NCBI RefSeq assembly: GCF_900186865.1
Contig: NZ_LT906480.1
Location: 4,296,001-4,360,000, forward strand
DNA length: 64,000 nt
Direction: 5' to 3'
DNA from: Stenotrophomonas maltophilia
Lineage (GTDB): Bacteria; Pseudomonadota; Gammaproteobacteria; Xanthomonadales; Xanthomonadaceae
The notes beneath the pieces were generated by a model. That model did no database searches. It was not told where the DNA came from and saw nothing but the letters and a program-made list of their open reading frames with translations. Shown piece after piece: positions 18,876-27,264 of the stretch (position 1 is its first letter; each line of letters opens with the position of its first letter). Both the position numbers and the translations under genes were made by a program.

Positions 18876-20153
18876 ATGATCCGCGACACTTCCGCCCAGG
18901 ACCAGATCGTTTCCTCCACTCCGGCCAGCGCTCCGCGCGCCAACTGGCTCCGTTACCGTTGGCCGGCGCTGGGCACGATCGCCCTGCTCGCCGGCATCGG
19001 CTGGGCCGTGCACGCCTGGTCCAACGCCAGCCGTTCCTTCGACAGCAGCCGCGTGCGCATCGCCGAAGTGAAGCGGGGCGACCTGGTCCGTGACATCGCC
19101 GCCGACGGCCGCGTGATCGCCGCCAACAGCCCGGTCCTGTATGCCATCTCTGCGGGCACCGTGGACCTGAAGGTGGTCGCCGGTGACGTGGTGAAGAAGG
19201 GGCAGGAGCTGGCGGTCATCGACAGCCCCGAACTGCGCAGCAAGCTGGCCCAGGAACAGGCCACCCTGGCCGGCCTGGAGGCCGAGGCCAGCCGTGCCGC
19301 GCTGGACGCCACCCTGGCCCGCGCCAAGTCGCGCAAGGAAACCGACCAGGCCACCATCGAACGGCAGGCCGCCGACCGCGACCTGCAGCGCTACCAGCGC
19401 GGCTACGACGGCGGGGCGGTGCCGCAGATCGACCTGGCCAAGGCCAAGGACTCGCTGAAGAAAGCCGACATCACCCTGGCCAACGCCACCACCGATGCCC
19501 GCCTGCAGAGCCAGGGCGCGGACCTGGATGCCCGCAACAAGCGCCTGCTGGCCGATCGCCAGAAGGCGGTGGTGGCCGAAGTACAGCGCCAGGTCGATGC
19601 GCTGACGCTGCGTGCCCCGTTCGATGGCCAGGTCGGCCAGGTGCAGGCGGTGCAGTCCACCAACCTGGCCGCCAATGCCCCGGTGCTGGGCGTGGTCGAC
19701 CTGTCCAAGTTCGAAGTCGAGATCAAGGTGCCGGAGAGCTTCGCCCGCGACCTGGCGATCGGCATGCCCGCACAGCTGACCGGCGGCAACGGCCAGCCCT
19801 TCCCGGGCGAGATCAGCGCGGTGTCGCCGGAAGTGGTCAACGGTGAGGTCAACGCGCGCGTGCGCTTTGCCAGCGCGCAGCCCGAAGGCCTGCGCCAGAG
19901 CCAACGGATGTCAGTGCGCGTGCTGCTCGATACCCGCAAGAACGTGCTGAAGGTCGAGCGTGGCCCGTTCGTCGAACAGGGCAACGGCATGGCCTACGTG
20001 ATGGATGGCCGCACCGCCGTGCGCCGTCCGGTGGAACTGGGCGTCAGCAGCCTGGGCGAAGTGGAAATCAAGTCGGGTGTGCAGCCGGGCGACCGCATCG
20101 TGGTCTCCGGCAGCGACCTGTTCAAGGACGCCGAACGCGTCTCCGTCAACTGA
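18876..20153 (+). CDS. ABC exporter periplasmic adaptor subunit (HlyD/MacA type)
   Basis: This 425-residue protein is anchored by one N-terminal helix (about residues 30-48, WPALGTIALLAGIGWAVHAW) and otherwise lies in the periplasm. It contains the split barrel-sandwich/lipoyl domain (VLYAISAGTVDLKVVAGDVVKKGQEL and LRAPFDGQVGQVQAV) around a long coiled coil rich in Ala, Gln and Arg (about 125-230). It should link the inner-membrane ABC unit to an outer-membrane channel, which is not encoded here. It is the first gene of the operon, just after the sigma-54 promoter. Confidence 0.9.
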   Translation: MIRDTSAQDQIVSSTPASAPRANWLRYRWPALGTIALLAGIGWAVHAWSNASRSFDSSRVRIAEVKRGDLVRDIAADGRVIAANSPVLYAISAGTVDLKVVAGDVVKKGQELAVIDSPELRSKLAQEQATLAGLEAEASRAALDATLARAKSRKETDQATIERQAADRDLQRYQRGYDGGAVPQIDLAKAKDSLKKADITLANATTDARLQSQGADLDARNKRLLADRQKAVVAEVQRQVDALTLRAPFDGQVGQVQAVQSTNLAANAPVLGVVDLSKFEVEIKVPESFARDLAIGMPAQLTGGNGQPFPGEISAVSPEVVNGEVNARVRFASAQPEGLRQSQRMSVRVLLDTRKNVLKVERGPFVEQGNGMAYVMDGRTAVRRPVELGVSSLGEVEIKSGVQPGDRIVVSGSDLFKDAERVSVN

Positions 20154-20188
20154 TACCTGATACCTGAATCCTGGAGAGAGGACACCCC

Positions 20189-20914
20189 ATGTACATGCTC
20201 GAAATGCGTTCGGTCGCCAAGGTCTTCCGCACCGAACAGGTGGAAACCCACGCACTGCGCTCGCTGGAACTGCAGGTCAAGGAAGGTGAGTTCGTCGCGG
20301 TCACCGGCCCGTCCGGCTCCGGCAAGACCACCTTCCTCAACATCGCCGGCCTGCTGGAAACCTTCACCAGCGGTACCTACATGCTGGACGGCCAGGACGT
20401 GAGCACGCTGGGCGACGACGCCCGCAGCCGCCTGCGCAACCAGAAGATCGGCTTCATCTTCCAGGGCTTCAACCTGATCCCCGACCTGAACCTGTTCGAC
20501 AACGTCGACGTTCCGCTGCGCTATCGCAGGATGAGCGCCAACGAGCGCCGCGAACGCATCGAGAAGGCACTGACCCAGGTCGGCCTGGGCTCGCGCATGA
20601 AGCACTATCCGAATGAACTGTCGGGTGGCCAGCAGCAGCGCGCGGCCATCGCGCGTGCGCTGGCCGGCAGCCCGCGCCTGCTGCTGGCCGACGAACCGAC
20701 CGGCAATCTGGATACGCAGATGGCCCGGGGCGTGATGGAGCTGCTGGAGGAGATCAACGCCGCCGGCACCACCATCGTGATGGTCACCCACGACCCGGAA
20801 CTGGCCGCGCGTGCGCAGCGCAACGTGCACATCGTCGATGGCCAGGTGACCGACCTGGTGCGCGAGCCGGTGCTGGCCACGCCGTTGCGCCACATCGTCG
20901 CCGTCAACGAGTGA
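20189..20914 (+). CDS. ABC exporter ATP-binding protein (MacB/LolD type)
   Basis: This 241-residue ATPase has Walker A GPSGSGKT (residues 40-47), the signature LSGGQQQ (144-150) and Walker B LLLADEP (164-170) followed by TGNLDT, the mark of the MacB/LolD subfamily. GGAGAG about 14 bases upstream is a likely ribosome site. It lies 35 bases after the adaptor gene and 10 bases before the first permease gene. It powers the export or mechanotransmission unit formed with the two FtsX-like permeases. Confidence 0.93.
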   Translation: MYMLEMRSVAKVFRTEQVETHALRSLELQVKEGEFVAVTGPSGSGKTTFLNIAGLLETFTSGTYMLDGQDVSTLGDDARSRLRNQKIGFIFQGFNLIPDLNLFDNVDVPLRYRRMSANERRERIEKALTQVGLGSRMKHYPNELSGGQQQRAAIARALAGSPRLLLADEPTGNLDTQMARGVMELLEEINAAGTTIVMVTHDPELAARAQRNVHIVDGQVTDLVREPVLATPLRHIVAVNE

Positions 20915-20924
20915 GGGCCCGACC

Positions 20925-22223
20925 ATGTTCGCCTACTACACCCGACTGGCGGCGCGCAGTTTCCGCCGCAACAAGGTCCTGACCGCGCTGATGGTGATCG
21001 CCATCGCGCTCGGTATCGGCGCCTCGATGACCACGTTGACCGTATTCCACGTGCTGTCCGGCGACCCGATTCCGGGCAAGAGTGACCGCCTGTTCTACGT
21101 GCAGCTCGATGCCGCGACCGGCGCCTATGTCGCCGGCGAGGAACCGGAAACCCAGCTGACCCGCTTCGACGGTGAAGCGCTGCTGCGCGAGGCCAAGGGC
21201 GAGCGCCAGGCGCTGATGAGCGGCGGCGGCGGCACCATCGAACCGGACAACAGCACGCTCAAGCCCTTCAGCATCGACACCCGCTGGACCTCGGCCGATT
21301 TCTTCCCGATGTTCGAGGTGCCCATGCAGTACGGCCGCCCCTGGACGCGCGAGGACGATGAAGGCCGCGCACGCGTGGTGGTCATCTCCAAGGCGCTCAA
21401 CGACAAGCTGTACCAGGGCGCCAACAGCGTGGGCCGCGACCTGCGCATGGAAGGCCAGAGTTACCGCATCGTCGGCGTGATGAAGGAATGGAGCCCGGAG
21501 CCGCACTTCTACGACCTGACCACCGGCAGCTACGGCAAGAACGAAGACCTGCTGCTGCCGATCTCCACCTCGTTGGACCTGAAGCTCGGCAACAACGGCA
21601 ACATGAACTGCTTCGGCGAAAACCCCGACGGCAACAGCTACTCGCTCAATGCCCCGTGCGCGTGGCTGCAGTACTGGGTGGAAATGGACCCGGCCAAGGC
21701 CGGCGACTACCGCCGCTACCTGGAGAACTATTCGACCCAGCAGCGCGAGGCCGGCCGCTTCAAGCATCCGCCGAACGTGCGCCTGCGCACCGTGATGGAA
21801 TGGCTGGACTTCAATGGTGCAGTGCCCAGCGACGTGCGCCTGCAGCTGTGGCTGGCGCTGGGCTTCCTCGGTGTCTGCCTGGTCAACACGGTAGGCCTGC
21901 TGCTGGCCAAGTTCCTGCGCCGCAGTGGTGAGATCGGCGTGCGCCGTGCACTCGGTGCCAGCCGTGGCCAGATCTTCCTGCAGTGCCTGGTGGAAGCCGG
22001 CGCGGTGGGCGTGGTCGGTGGCGTGCTGGGTATCGGCCTGGCCCTGCTTGGCCTGTTCGCGGTGCGCCAGCAGCCGGTGGAATACGCAAAGCTGGCCCAC
22101 CTGGACGGCAACATGCTGCTGCTCGCGCTGGGCCTGACCCTGTTCGCCAGCCTCGCCGCCGGATTCCTGCCCGCCTGGCGCGCGATGCAGGTCACCCCGG
22201 CCATCCAGCTCAAGTCGCAGTAA
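20925..22223 (+). CDS. ABC exporter permease 1 (FtsX/MacB_PCD type)
   Basis: This 432-residue protein has the MacB topology: one helix near the N-terminus (VLTALMVIAIALGIGASMTTL), a periplasmic domain of about 230 residues and three C-terminal helices. The FtsX core begins LWLALGFLGVCLVNTVGLLLAKFLRR and includes EIGVRRALGASRGQIFLQCLVEAG, the conserved cytoplasmic loop that meets the ATPase. Unlike MacB, the ATPase is a separate protein, so two permeases likely form a heterodimer. The next gene is 20 bases downstream. Confidence 0.9.
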   Translation: MFAYYTRLAARSFRRNKVLTALMVIAIALGIGASMTTLTVFHVLSGDPIPGKSDRLFYVQLDAATGAYVAGEEPETQLTRFDGEALLREAKGERQALMSGGGGTIEPDNSTLKPFSIDTRWTSADFFPMFEVPMQYGRPWTREDDEGRARVVVISKALNDKLYQGANSVGRDLRMEGQSYRIVGVMKEWSPEPHFYDLTTGSYGKNEDLLLPISTSLDLKLGNNGNMNCFGENPDGNSYSLNAPCAWLQYWVEMDPAKAGDYRRYLENYSTQQREAGRFKHPPNVRLRTVMEWLDFNGAVPSDVRLQLWLALGFLGVCLVNTVGLLLAKFLRRSGEIGVRRALGASRGQIFLQCLVEAGAVGVVGGVLGIGLALLGLFAVRQQPVEYAKLAHLDGNMLLLALGLTLFASLAAGFLPAWRAMQVTPAIQLKSQ

Positions 22224-22243
22224 GCACCCGAACGAGGACTCCC

Positions 22244-23461
22244 ATGGACATCCGCCCCATCCTCAGCACGCTGCGCCGGCACAAGACCGCTGCCGCCCTG
22301 ATCGTGCTGGAAGTCGCACTGACCTGCGCCATCGTCTGCAACGCGCTGTTCCTGGTCAGCCAGCGCGTGGAGAAAATCAGCATGCCCAGCGGTATCGCCG
22401 AGAGCGAACTGGTGATGCTGCGCGTCAGTGGCATCGGCAAGCAGACCGACGCCATGTCCCGCACCCGCGAGGACCTGGCATCGCTGCGCGCGATTCCCGG
22501 CGTCAGCAACGTCACCATCATCAACCAGGTTCCCTTCCGCAACGGCTCCTCCAGCAGCAGCATCTCGCGGGTGATCGACCAGGAACGGCCGACCACCAAC
22601 GCTTCGATGTACACCCTGTCCGAGAACGGGCTGGCCACGATGGGCATCAATCTGATCGCCGGCCGCGATTTCCTGCCCGACGAGTACCAGAACTTCGAAG
22701 ACGTCAGCAAGGGTGGCGCCAAGGAAAAGGCCATCCCGGTCATCCTCGCCCAGGCCACCGCCGCCAAGATGGAGCCCAACGGCAGCGCCCTGGGCAAGAC
22801 CTACTACATGGGCAAGCAGTCGCTGCATGTGGTCGGCATCGTCGACACGCTCAGCACGCCCAATGGCTGGAATGACAACTGGACCAACTCGATGCTGCTG
22901 CCGATCCGGGTCAGCTTCGACAAGGGTGGCACGTACGTGTTGCGCACTTCGCCGGAACGCCGCCAGGAGGTGCTCGATGCCGGTGCCGCCGCGCTGGAGC
23001 GCAACGACCCCAACCGCCTGATGCGCGACAAGCTGACCTATGAAGACCAGCGCAAGGACTTCTTCAAGAACGACCGCGCGATGGTCGGCCTGCTGATCAC
23101 TGTCAGCATCTCGCTGCTGGTGGTCACTGCGCTGGGCATCATCGGCCTGGCCAGCTTCTGGGTGCAGCAGCGCAGCAAGCAGATCGGCATCCGCCGTGCG
23201 CTGGGCGCCACCCGCGGGCAGATCCTGCGCTACTTCCAGACCGAGAACTTCCTGCTGGCCTCGCTGGGCATCGTGCTGGGCATGCTGGCGGCGTACGCGA
23301 TCAACCTGGCCCTGATGAACCTGTACGAGCTGCCGCGCATGCCGCTGTACTACCTGCCGCTGGGTGCGCTGCTGCTGTGGATACTGGGCCAGATTGCGGT
23401 GTTCGGTCCGGCACGGCGTGCGGCGGCGGTACCGCCTGCGGTCGCCACGCGGGGCGCGTGA
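22244..23461 (+). CDS. ABC exporter permease 2 (FtsX/MacB_PCD type)
   Basis: This 405-residue partner permease has the same plan: an N-terminal helix (AALIVLEVALTCAIVCNALFLV), a periplasmic region and three C-terminal helices starting GLLITVSISLLVVTALGIIGLASFW. QIGIRRALGATRGQILRYFQTENF is the ATPase-contact loop. It is paralogous to permease 1 only in pattern, so the pair is old. The start at 22244 is chosen because the upstream open frame lies inside the previous gene. It ends one base before the start of the small secreted protein gene. Confidence 0.9.
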   Translation: MDIRPILSTLRRHKTAAALIVLEVALTCAIVCNALFLVSQRVEKISMPSGIAESELVMLRVSGIGKQTDAMSRTREDLASLRAIPGVSNVTIINQVPFRNGSSSSSISRVIDQERPTTNASMYTLSENGLATMGINLIAGRDFLPDEYQNFEDVSKGGAKEKAIPVILAQATAAKMEPNGSALGKTYYMGKQSLHVVGIVDTLSTPNGWNDNWTNSMLLPIRVSFDKGGTYVLRTSPERRQEVLDAGAAALERNDPNRLMRDKLTYEDQRKDFFKNDRAMVGLLITVSISLLVVTALGIIGLASFWVQQRSKQIGIRRALGATRGQILRYFQTENFLLASLGIVLGMLAAYAINLALMNLYELPRMPLYYLPLGALLLWILGQIAVFGPARRAAAVPPAVATRGA

Positions 23462-23462
23462 G

Positions 23463-23855
23463 ATGCGTGCCTGCGCGATGTGCCTGATGCTGCTCCTGCC
23501 CCTGCCGGCGCTGGCCGGTGGTGGCAGCGCACAGACGCTGGAATGGCGCCGCGATGGAGCGCGGCTGTCGCTGCGCTCGACCGAAGGCCAGGTGCATGTG
23601 GAGGCCGCCAGCCCGGAAGTGCGCTTCGGCGTGCGCAGTGGCGATCGCATCCTCCGCGTGGACGACACGGCGGTGCGCCGGGTTGAACATCTGGCCGAGG
23701 CACTGCGCCATTCCCACGCGGCCAGCGCCTATCTGTTGCTGCGCCGCGACAAGCGCGAACTGACGGTGGCGGTCAACGCCGCTGCGTGGCGACAGGCATT
23801 GGAGGTCCCGCCACCACCCGCGCCACCACCTCCGCCAGCCCCACCCGGGCGCTGA
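23463..23855 (+). CDS. Small exported PDZ-like protein
   Basis: This 130-residue protein has a signal peptide (MRACAMCLMLLLPLPALAGG). The mature part, VRFGVRSGDRILRVDDTAVRRVEHLAEALR followed by YLLLRRDKRELTVAV, resembles a minimal PDZ domain, with the ligand-binding loop degenerate. It ends in a proline-rich tail of PP and AP repeats. Its ATG comes one base after the permease stop, so it is part of the exporter operon. A periplasmic recognition or sensing role is a guess. Closest alternative: a stand-alone PDZ_6-like domain of unknown partner. Confidence 0.72.
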   Translation: MRACAMCLMLLLPLPALAGGGSAQTLEWRRDGARLSLRSTEGQVHVEAASPEVRFGVRSGDRILRVDDTAVRRVEHLAEALRHSHAASAYLLLRRDKRELTVAVNAAAWRQALEVPPPPAPPPPPAPPGR

Positions 23856-23978
23856 GCATCATCCGCTCCTGCACGGCCACAGGTTTGGCTATGCTTGATG
23901 GGTGGCGCCGGGCTCTCCCGGTGCGTGGACACGAACGGCTCCATCGGCGCCGCCCATCCCTTTCTGCAGAACCGCTTG

Positions 23979-25325
23979 ATGCCTGCGATCCTGATCATCG
24001 ACGACAACGCCAGCGTGGGTACTGCGCTGGACGTGCTGTTCTCCCTGCACGACATCGACACCCTGCAGGCGCACACGCCCGCCGATGGGCTGGCCCTGCT
24101 CGAGTCGCAGCCGGTCGATCTGGTGATCCAGGACATGAACTTCAGCGAGGACACCACCTCCGGTGAGGAGGGCGAAGCGTTGTTCGCGCAGATCCGTGCG
24201 CGCCATCCGGACCTGCCGGTGATCCTGCTGACCGCCTGGACCCACCTGAGCAGTGCAGTGGACCTGGTCAAGGCCGGTGCGGCCGACTACCTGGCCAAGC
24301 CCTGGGACGACCGCAAGCTGATGACCACGGTCAACAACCTGCTGGAACTGTCCGAGGCACGCCGCGAACTGGACCGGCGCCGCAGCCGTGAACTGCACCA
24401 GCGCAACGCGCTGGAAGAGAAGTACGACCTGTGCGGCGCGGTCTTCGCCGACCCCGCCAGCGAGCGCGTCATCGCCCTCGCCTGCCAGGTCGCACGCTCG
24501 GAACTGCCGGTACTGATCACCGGCGCGAACGGTGCCGGCAAGGAGAAGATCGCGCAGATCATCCAGGCCAATTCGCTGGTGGCCAAGGGCCCGTTCGTGG
24601 CGGTCAACTGTGGCGCGTTGCCCTCGGAACTGATCGAAGCCGAACTGTTCGGTGCCGAGGCCGGTGCGTATACCGGCGCCAACAAGGCGCGCGAAGGCAA
24701 GTTCGAGGCCGCCGATGGTGGCACCCTGTTCCTGGATGAGATCGGCAACCTGTCGCTCGGCGGGCAGATGAAGCTGCTGCGCGTGCTGGAAACCGGCCGC
24801 TTCGAGCGCCTGGGTTCCAACCGCGAGCGCCAGGTCAAGGTCCGCGTGGTCAGCGCGACCAATGCCGACCTGCCGGCGATGATCCGCGAGGGTACCTTCC
24901 GCGAAGATCTCTATTACCGCCTCAACACGGTGGAACTGGTGCTGCCGCCGCTGGCCGACCGCCCGGGCGACATCGTGCCGCTGGCCGAGCGATTCCTGAC
25001 CGCTGGCAAGCCGCTGTCCAGCGCCGCCACCGCAGCACTGCAGCGGCACCCCTGGCCAGGCAACGTGCGCGAGCTGCGCAACGTGATCCAGCGTGCCGAA
25101 CTGCTGGCCACCGGCAACCGCATCGAAGTGGCCGATCTCAACCTGCCGCGCGCAACCGTCGTACCACGACCGGCACCCAGCGCAGACAATGATCCCGACC
25201 GCGCACGCATCGAGGATGTGCTGGCACGCAACCATGGCGTCATCGCCCAGGCTGCCGCCGAGCTCGGCCTGAGCCGCCAGGCGCTGTACCGGCGCATGGA
25301 CCGCCACGGTATTCCACGCGAATGA
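23979..25325 (+). CDS. Sigma-54-dependent response regulator (NtrC family)
   Basis: This 448-residue regulator has a receiver domain (residues 3-118, phosphorylation Asp52 in VIQDMNF, Lys107 in LAKPWD), an AAA+ domain and a Fis-type HTH (about 409-448, AAAELGLSRQALYRRM). Walker A reads GANGAGKE (182-189) instead of the usual GESGTGKE. The sigma-54 contact loop is GAYTGA (229-234) and Walker B is FLDEIG. The start at 23979 is placed at MPAILIIDDN, the normal receiver start; the frame is open upstream. Its stop overlaps the kinase ATG. It probably activates the exporter promoter at 18826-18842. Confidence 0.92.
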   Translation: MPAILIIDDNASVGTALDVLFSLHDIDTLQAHTPADGLALLESQPVDLVIQDMNFSEDTTSGEEGEALFAQIRARHPDLPVILLTAWTHLSSAVDLVKAGAADYLAKPWDDRKLMTTVNNLLELSEARRELDRRRSRELHQRNALEEKYDLCGAVFADPASERVIALACQVARSELPVLITGANGAGKEKIAQIIQANSLVAKGPFVAVNCGALPSELIEAELFGAEAGAYTGANKAREGKFEAADGGTLFLDEIGNLSLGGQMKLLRVLETGRFERLGSNRERQVKVRVVSATNADLPAMIREGTFREDLYYRLNTVELVLPPLADRPGDIVPLAERFLTAGKPLSSAATAALQRHPWPGNVRELRNVIQRAELLATGNRIEVADLNLPRATVVPRPAPSADNDPDRARIEDVLARNHGVIAQAAAELGLSRQALYRRMDRHGIPRE

Positions 25326-26674
25326 AGCGGCGCTCGTTCACTTTCCGCCTGTTCCTGCGCCTGCTGCCGGTGCTGGCACTGGCTGCGGCACTGCCGTGGC
25401 TGCTGGCCTACTGGATGGACCATGGCTGGGTGGTGACCACGGTGTCGGCGCTGATCCTGCTGTCGCTGATGTGGTGGACGCTGCGTCGGGCTACCGCCCC
25501 GGTGCGGTCACTGATGCGGGCCCTGGCGGGCACCACCAGCAGCTATCGCGACGGCGAATACAACTTCGGCGTGCACTGGCCCGGCAATGACGAGCTCGGC
25601 GACCTGGTGCAGGCACACCGGGAGCTGGGTGATGTACTGCGTGAGCAGCGGCAGGGCCTGGTGCAACGTGAGCTGCTGCTGGACACCATGGTGCAGAATA
25701 CGCCGGTTGCGATGCTGTTGATCGCCTCCGGCGGTGATGGCATCGCCCGCGTGGTGTTCTCCAACCTGGCCGCGCGCAAGCTGCTGCACGGCGGTTGGAA
25801 GCTGGAAGGCCAGCGCCTGGAAGACGTGCTGGAACAGGTGCCGGTGGAACTGCGCGATGCCATCGCCCGTGGCGGTGACAGCCTGTTCGCGGTGCACGCC
25901 GAGGGGGAGGACGGCGATGAGGATGACGAGCAGGTCTATCACCTCTCGCGGCGTGCCTTCCAGCTCAACGGTCGTCCGCACGACCTGCTGCTGGTGCGCC
26001 TGTTGACCGCCGAGCTGCGCCGCCAGGAAGTGCAGACCTGGAAGAAGGTGATCCGGGTGATCAGCCACGAGCTCAACAACTCACTGGCGCCGATTGCTTC
26101 GCTCGCCCATTCCGGCGGCGTGCTGGTGCAGCGTGAACGCTTTGACCGGCTGCCCGAGATCTTCACCACCATCGAGGATCGCGCACGCCACCTGGAAGGC
26201 TTCATCCGTGGCTATGCGCGCTTTGCCAAGCTGCCACAGCCGCAGCTGCAGACCGTGCACTGGGCGCCGTTCCTGTCCAGCCTGCGCCAGCAGATCCCGT
26301 TCGGCATGGAACGTGAGCCGGACGAGGAGCTGAGCAGCCGCATCGACATCGCGCAGTTCGGGCAGGCGTTGTTGAACCTGCTGAAGAATGCGCACGAAGC
26401 CTGCGCTGAAGCCGAGCCGCCCAACGACGATGTGCAGGTACAGCTGACCCGGCTGCCGCAGTGGCTGCGCCTGGACGTGCTTGACCGCGGCAAGGGCATG
26501 AACGAGCAGGTGCTGCAGAACGCACTGATGCCGTTCTATTCGACCAAGCGCAATGGCACCGGGCTGGGGCTGGCGCTGACGCGGGAGATCGTGGAGGCCC
26601 ACGGCGGACGGGTGTCACTGCAGAACCGCAGCGATGGCGGGTTGTGCGTGTCGATCCTGCTGCCGGTGGGTTGA
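25322..26674 (+). CDS. Sensor histidine kinase of the exporter operon
   Basis: This 450-residue kinase has two helices close together (about residues 12-30 and 38-54) with almost no periplasmic loop, so it likely senses a membrane or cytoplasmic state. A linker and PAS-like region precede the H box ISHELNNSLAP (His249). The ATPase domain shows NLLKNAHEA (N box), DRGKGM (G1) and GTGLGLAL (G2). The ELNN form of the H box is typical of NtrB/NtrY-like kinases that partner NtrC regulators. Its ATG overlaps the regulator stop (ATGA). Confidence 0.92.
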   Translation: MKRRSFTFRLFLRLLPVLALAAALPWLLAYWMDHGWVVTTVSALILLSLMWWTLRRATAPVRSLMRALAGTTSSYRDGEYNFGVHWPGNDELGDLVQAHRELGDVLREQRQGLVQRELLLDTMVQNTPVAMLLIASGGDGIARVVFSNLAARKLLHGGWKLEGQRLEDVLEQVPVELRDAIARGGDSLFAVHAEGEDGDEDDEQVYHLSRRAFQLNGRPHDLLLVRLLTAELRRQEVQTWKKVIRVISHELNNSLAPIASLAHSGGVLVQRERFDRLPEIFTTIEDRARHLEGFIRGYARFAKLPQPQLQTVHWAPFLSSLRQQIPFGMEREPDEELSSRIDIAQFGQALLNLLKNAHEACAEAEPPNDDVQVQLTRLPQWLRLDVLDRGKGMNEQVLQNALMPFYSTKRNGTGLGLALTREIVEAHGGRVSLQNRSDGGLCVSILLPVG

Positions 26675-26686
26675 GCGGACCGATCG

Positions 26687-26735
26687 GGTAGATCCACGCG
26701 ATGCGTGGATTTGCCGACCGAGGTCGGCACCTACC
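26687..26735. repeat. REP-like double hairpin
   Basis: A GTAGATCCACGC/GCGTGGAT hairpin is followed by GCCGACC/GGTCGGC and a closing CACCTACC, so the whole unit is bounded by GGTAG and CTACC. The first hairpin type is also at 10799-10822. It lies between the convergent kinase and acetyltransferase genes. Confidence 0.75.
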
Positions 26736-27264
26736 AGGCCTGCCGCATCGCCACGCGTAGATGCATCGGAAACCCCAGCGCGGCCTCTTCGGCCATCACC
26801 GCCTGCAGCCCTGCACCCCACTCCGCCTCCGGTACGGCGACGAACCCTTCACTGGCATAGAAGGCCGCATTCCACGGCACGTCGGACAACGTGGTCAGCA
26901 CGGCCGAGCGATAGCCCTCCGCCCGGGCCTGTACCAATGCATGGCGCAACAACGTGCGCCCATGACCTTGCCGCGCGTGTGCAGGATCCACATCCATCTG
27001 CAGCACGTGGAACTCACCTGCCAGTTCGCCGGCAAGCAGATAGCCGGCGATGCCACCGTCAGCCGCATCCACCACCCACAGCTGCCCGCGTTCAAGGCCA
27101 TCCTGTAGTGTCGGCAGGTCCAGGCCATGCCCGGCGAACACCGGATAGGCCTCATGGCCCCTCAACACCTCGCCGGCGCGCTGCTCGATGCCGGGCAGCA
27201 CACCGAGTTCATCGGCGCGGGGAATGCGGGGCTCAGGACTTCTTGAGCGGGCGCTTCCAGCCAT
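26731..27264 (-). CDS. GNAT family N-acetyltransferase
   Basis: This protein of about 177 residues has the GNAT core: [17 protein letters not shown] (strands 2-3), [25 protein letters not shown] (strand 4 and the acetyl-CoA loop, RQGHGRT for Q/RxxGxG/A) and [13 protein letters not shown] (motif B). The acceptor is unknown. The start is uncertain: the ATG at 27264 lies inside the 3' end of glmU, giving a 32-base overlap, and an ATG at 27285 is possible. The overlap implies cotranscription with glmU. Confidence 0.78.
   Translation of the reverse strand: MAGSARSRSPEPRIPRADELGVLPGIEQRAGEVLRGHEAYPVFAGHGLDLPTLQDGLERGQLWVVDAADGGIAGYLLAGELAGEFHVLQMDVDPAHARQGHGRTLLRHALVQARAEGYRSAVLTTLSDVPWNAAFYASEGFVAVPEAEWGAGLQAVMAEEAALGFPMHLRVAMRQAW

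Noticed and set aside
21728..23668. A 646-codon minus-strand frame over the permease genes
   Set aside because: It is the antisense shadow of permease 1 and permease 2, which carry the FtsX signatures.
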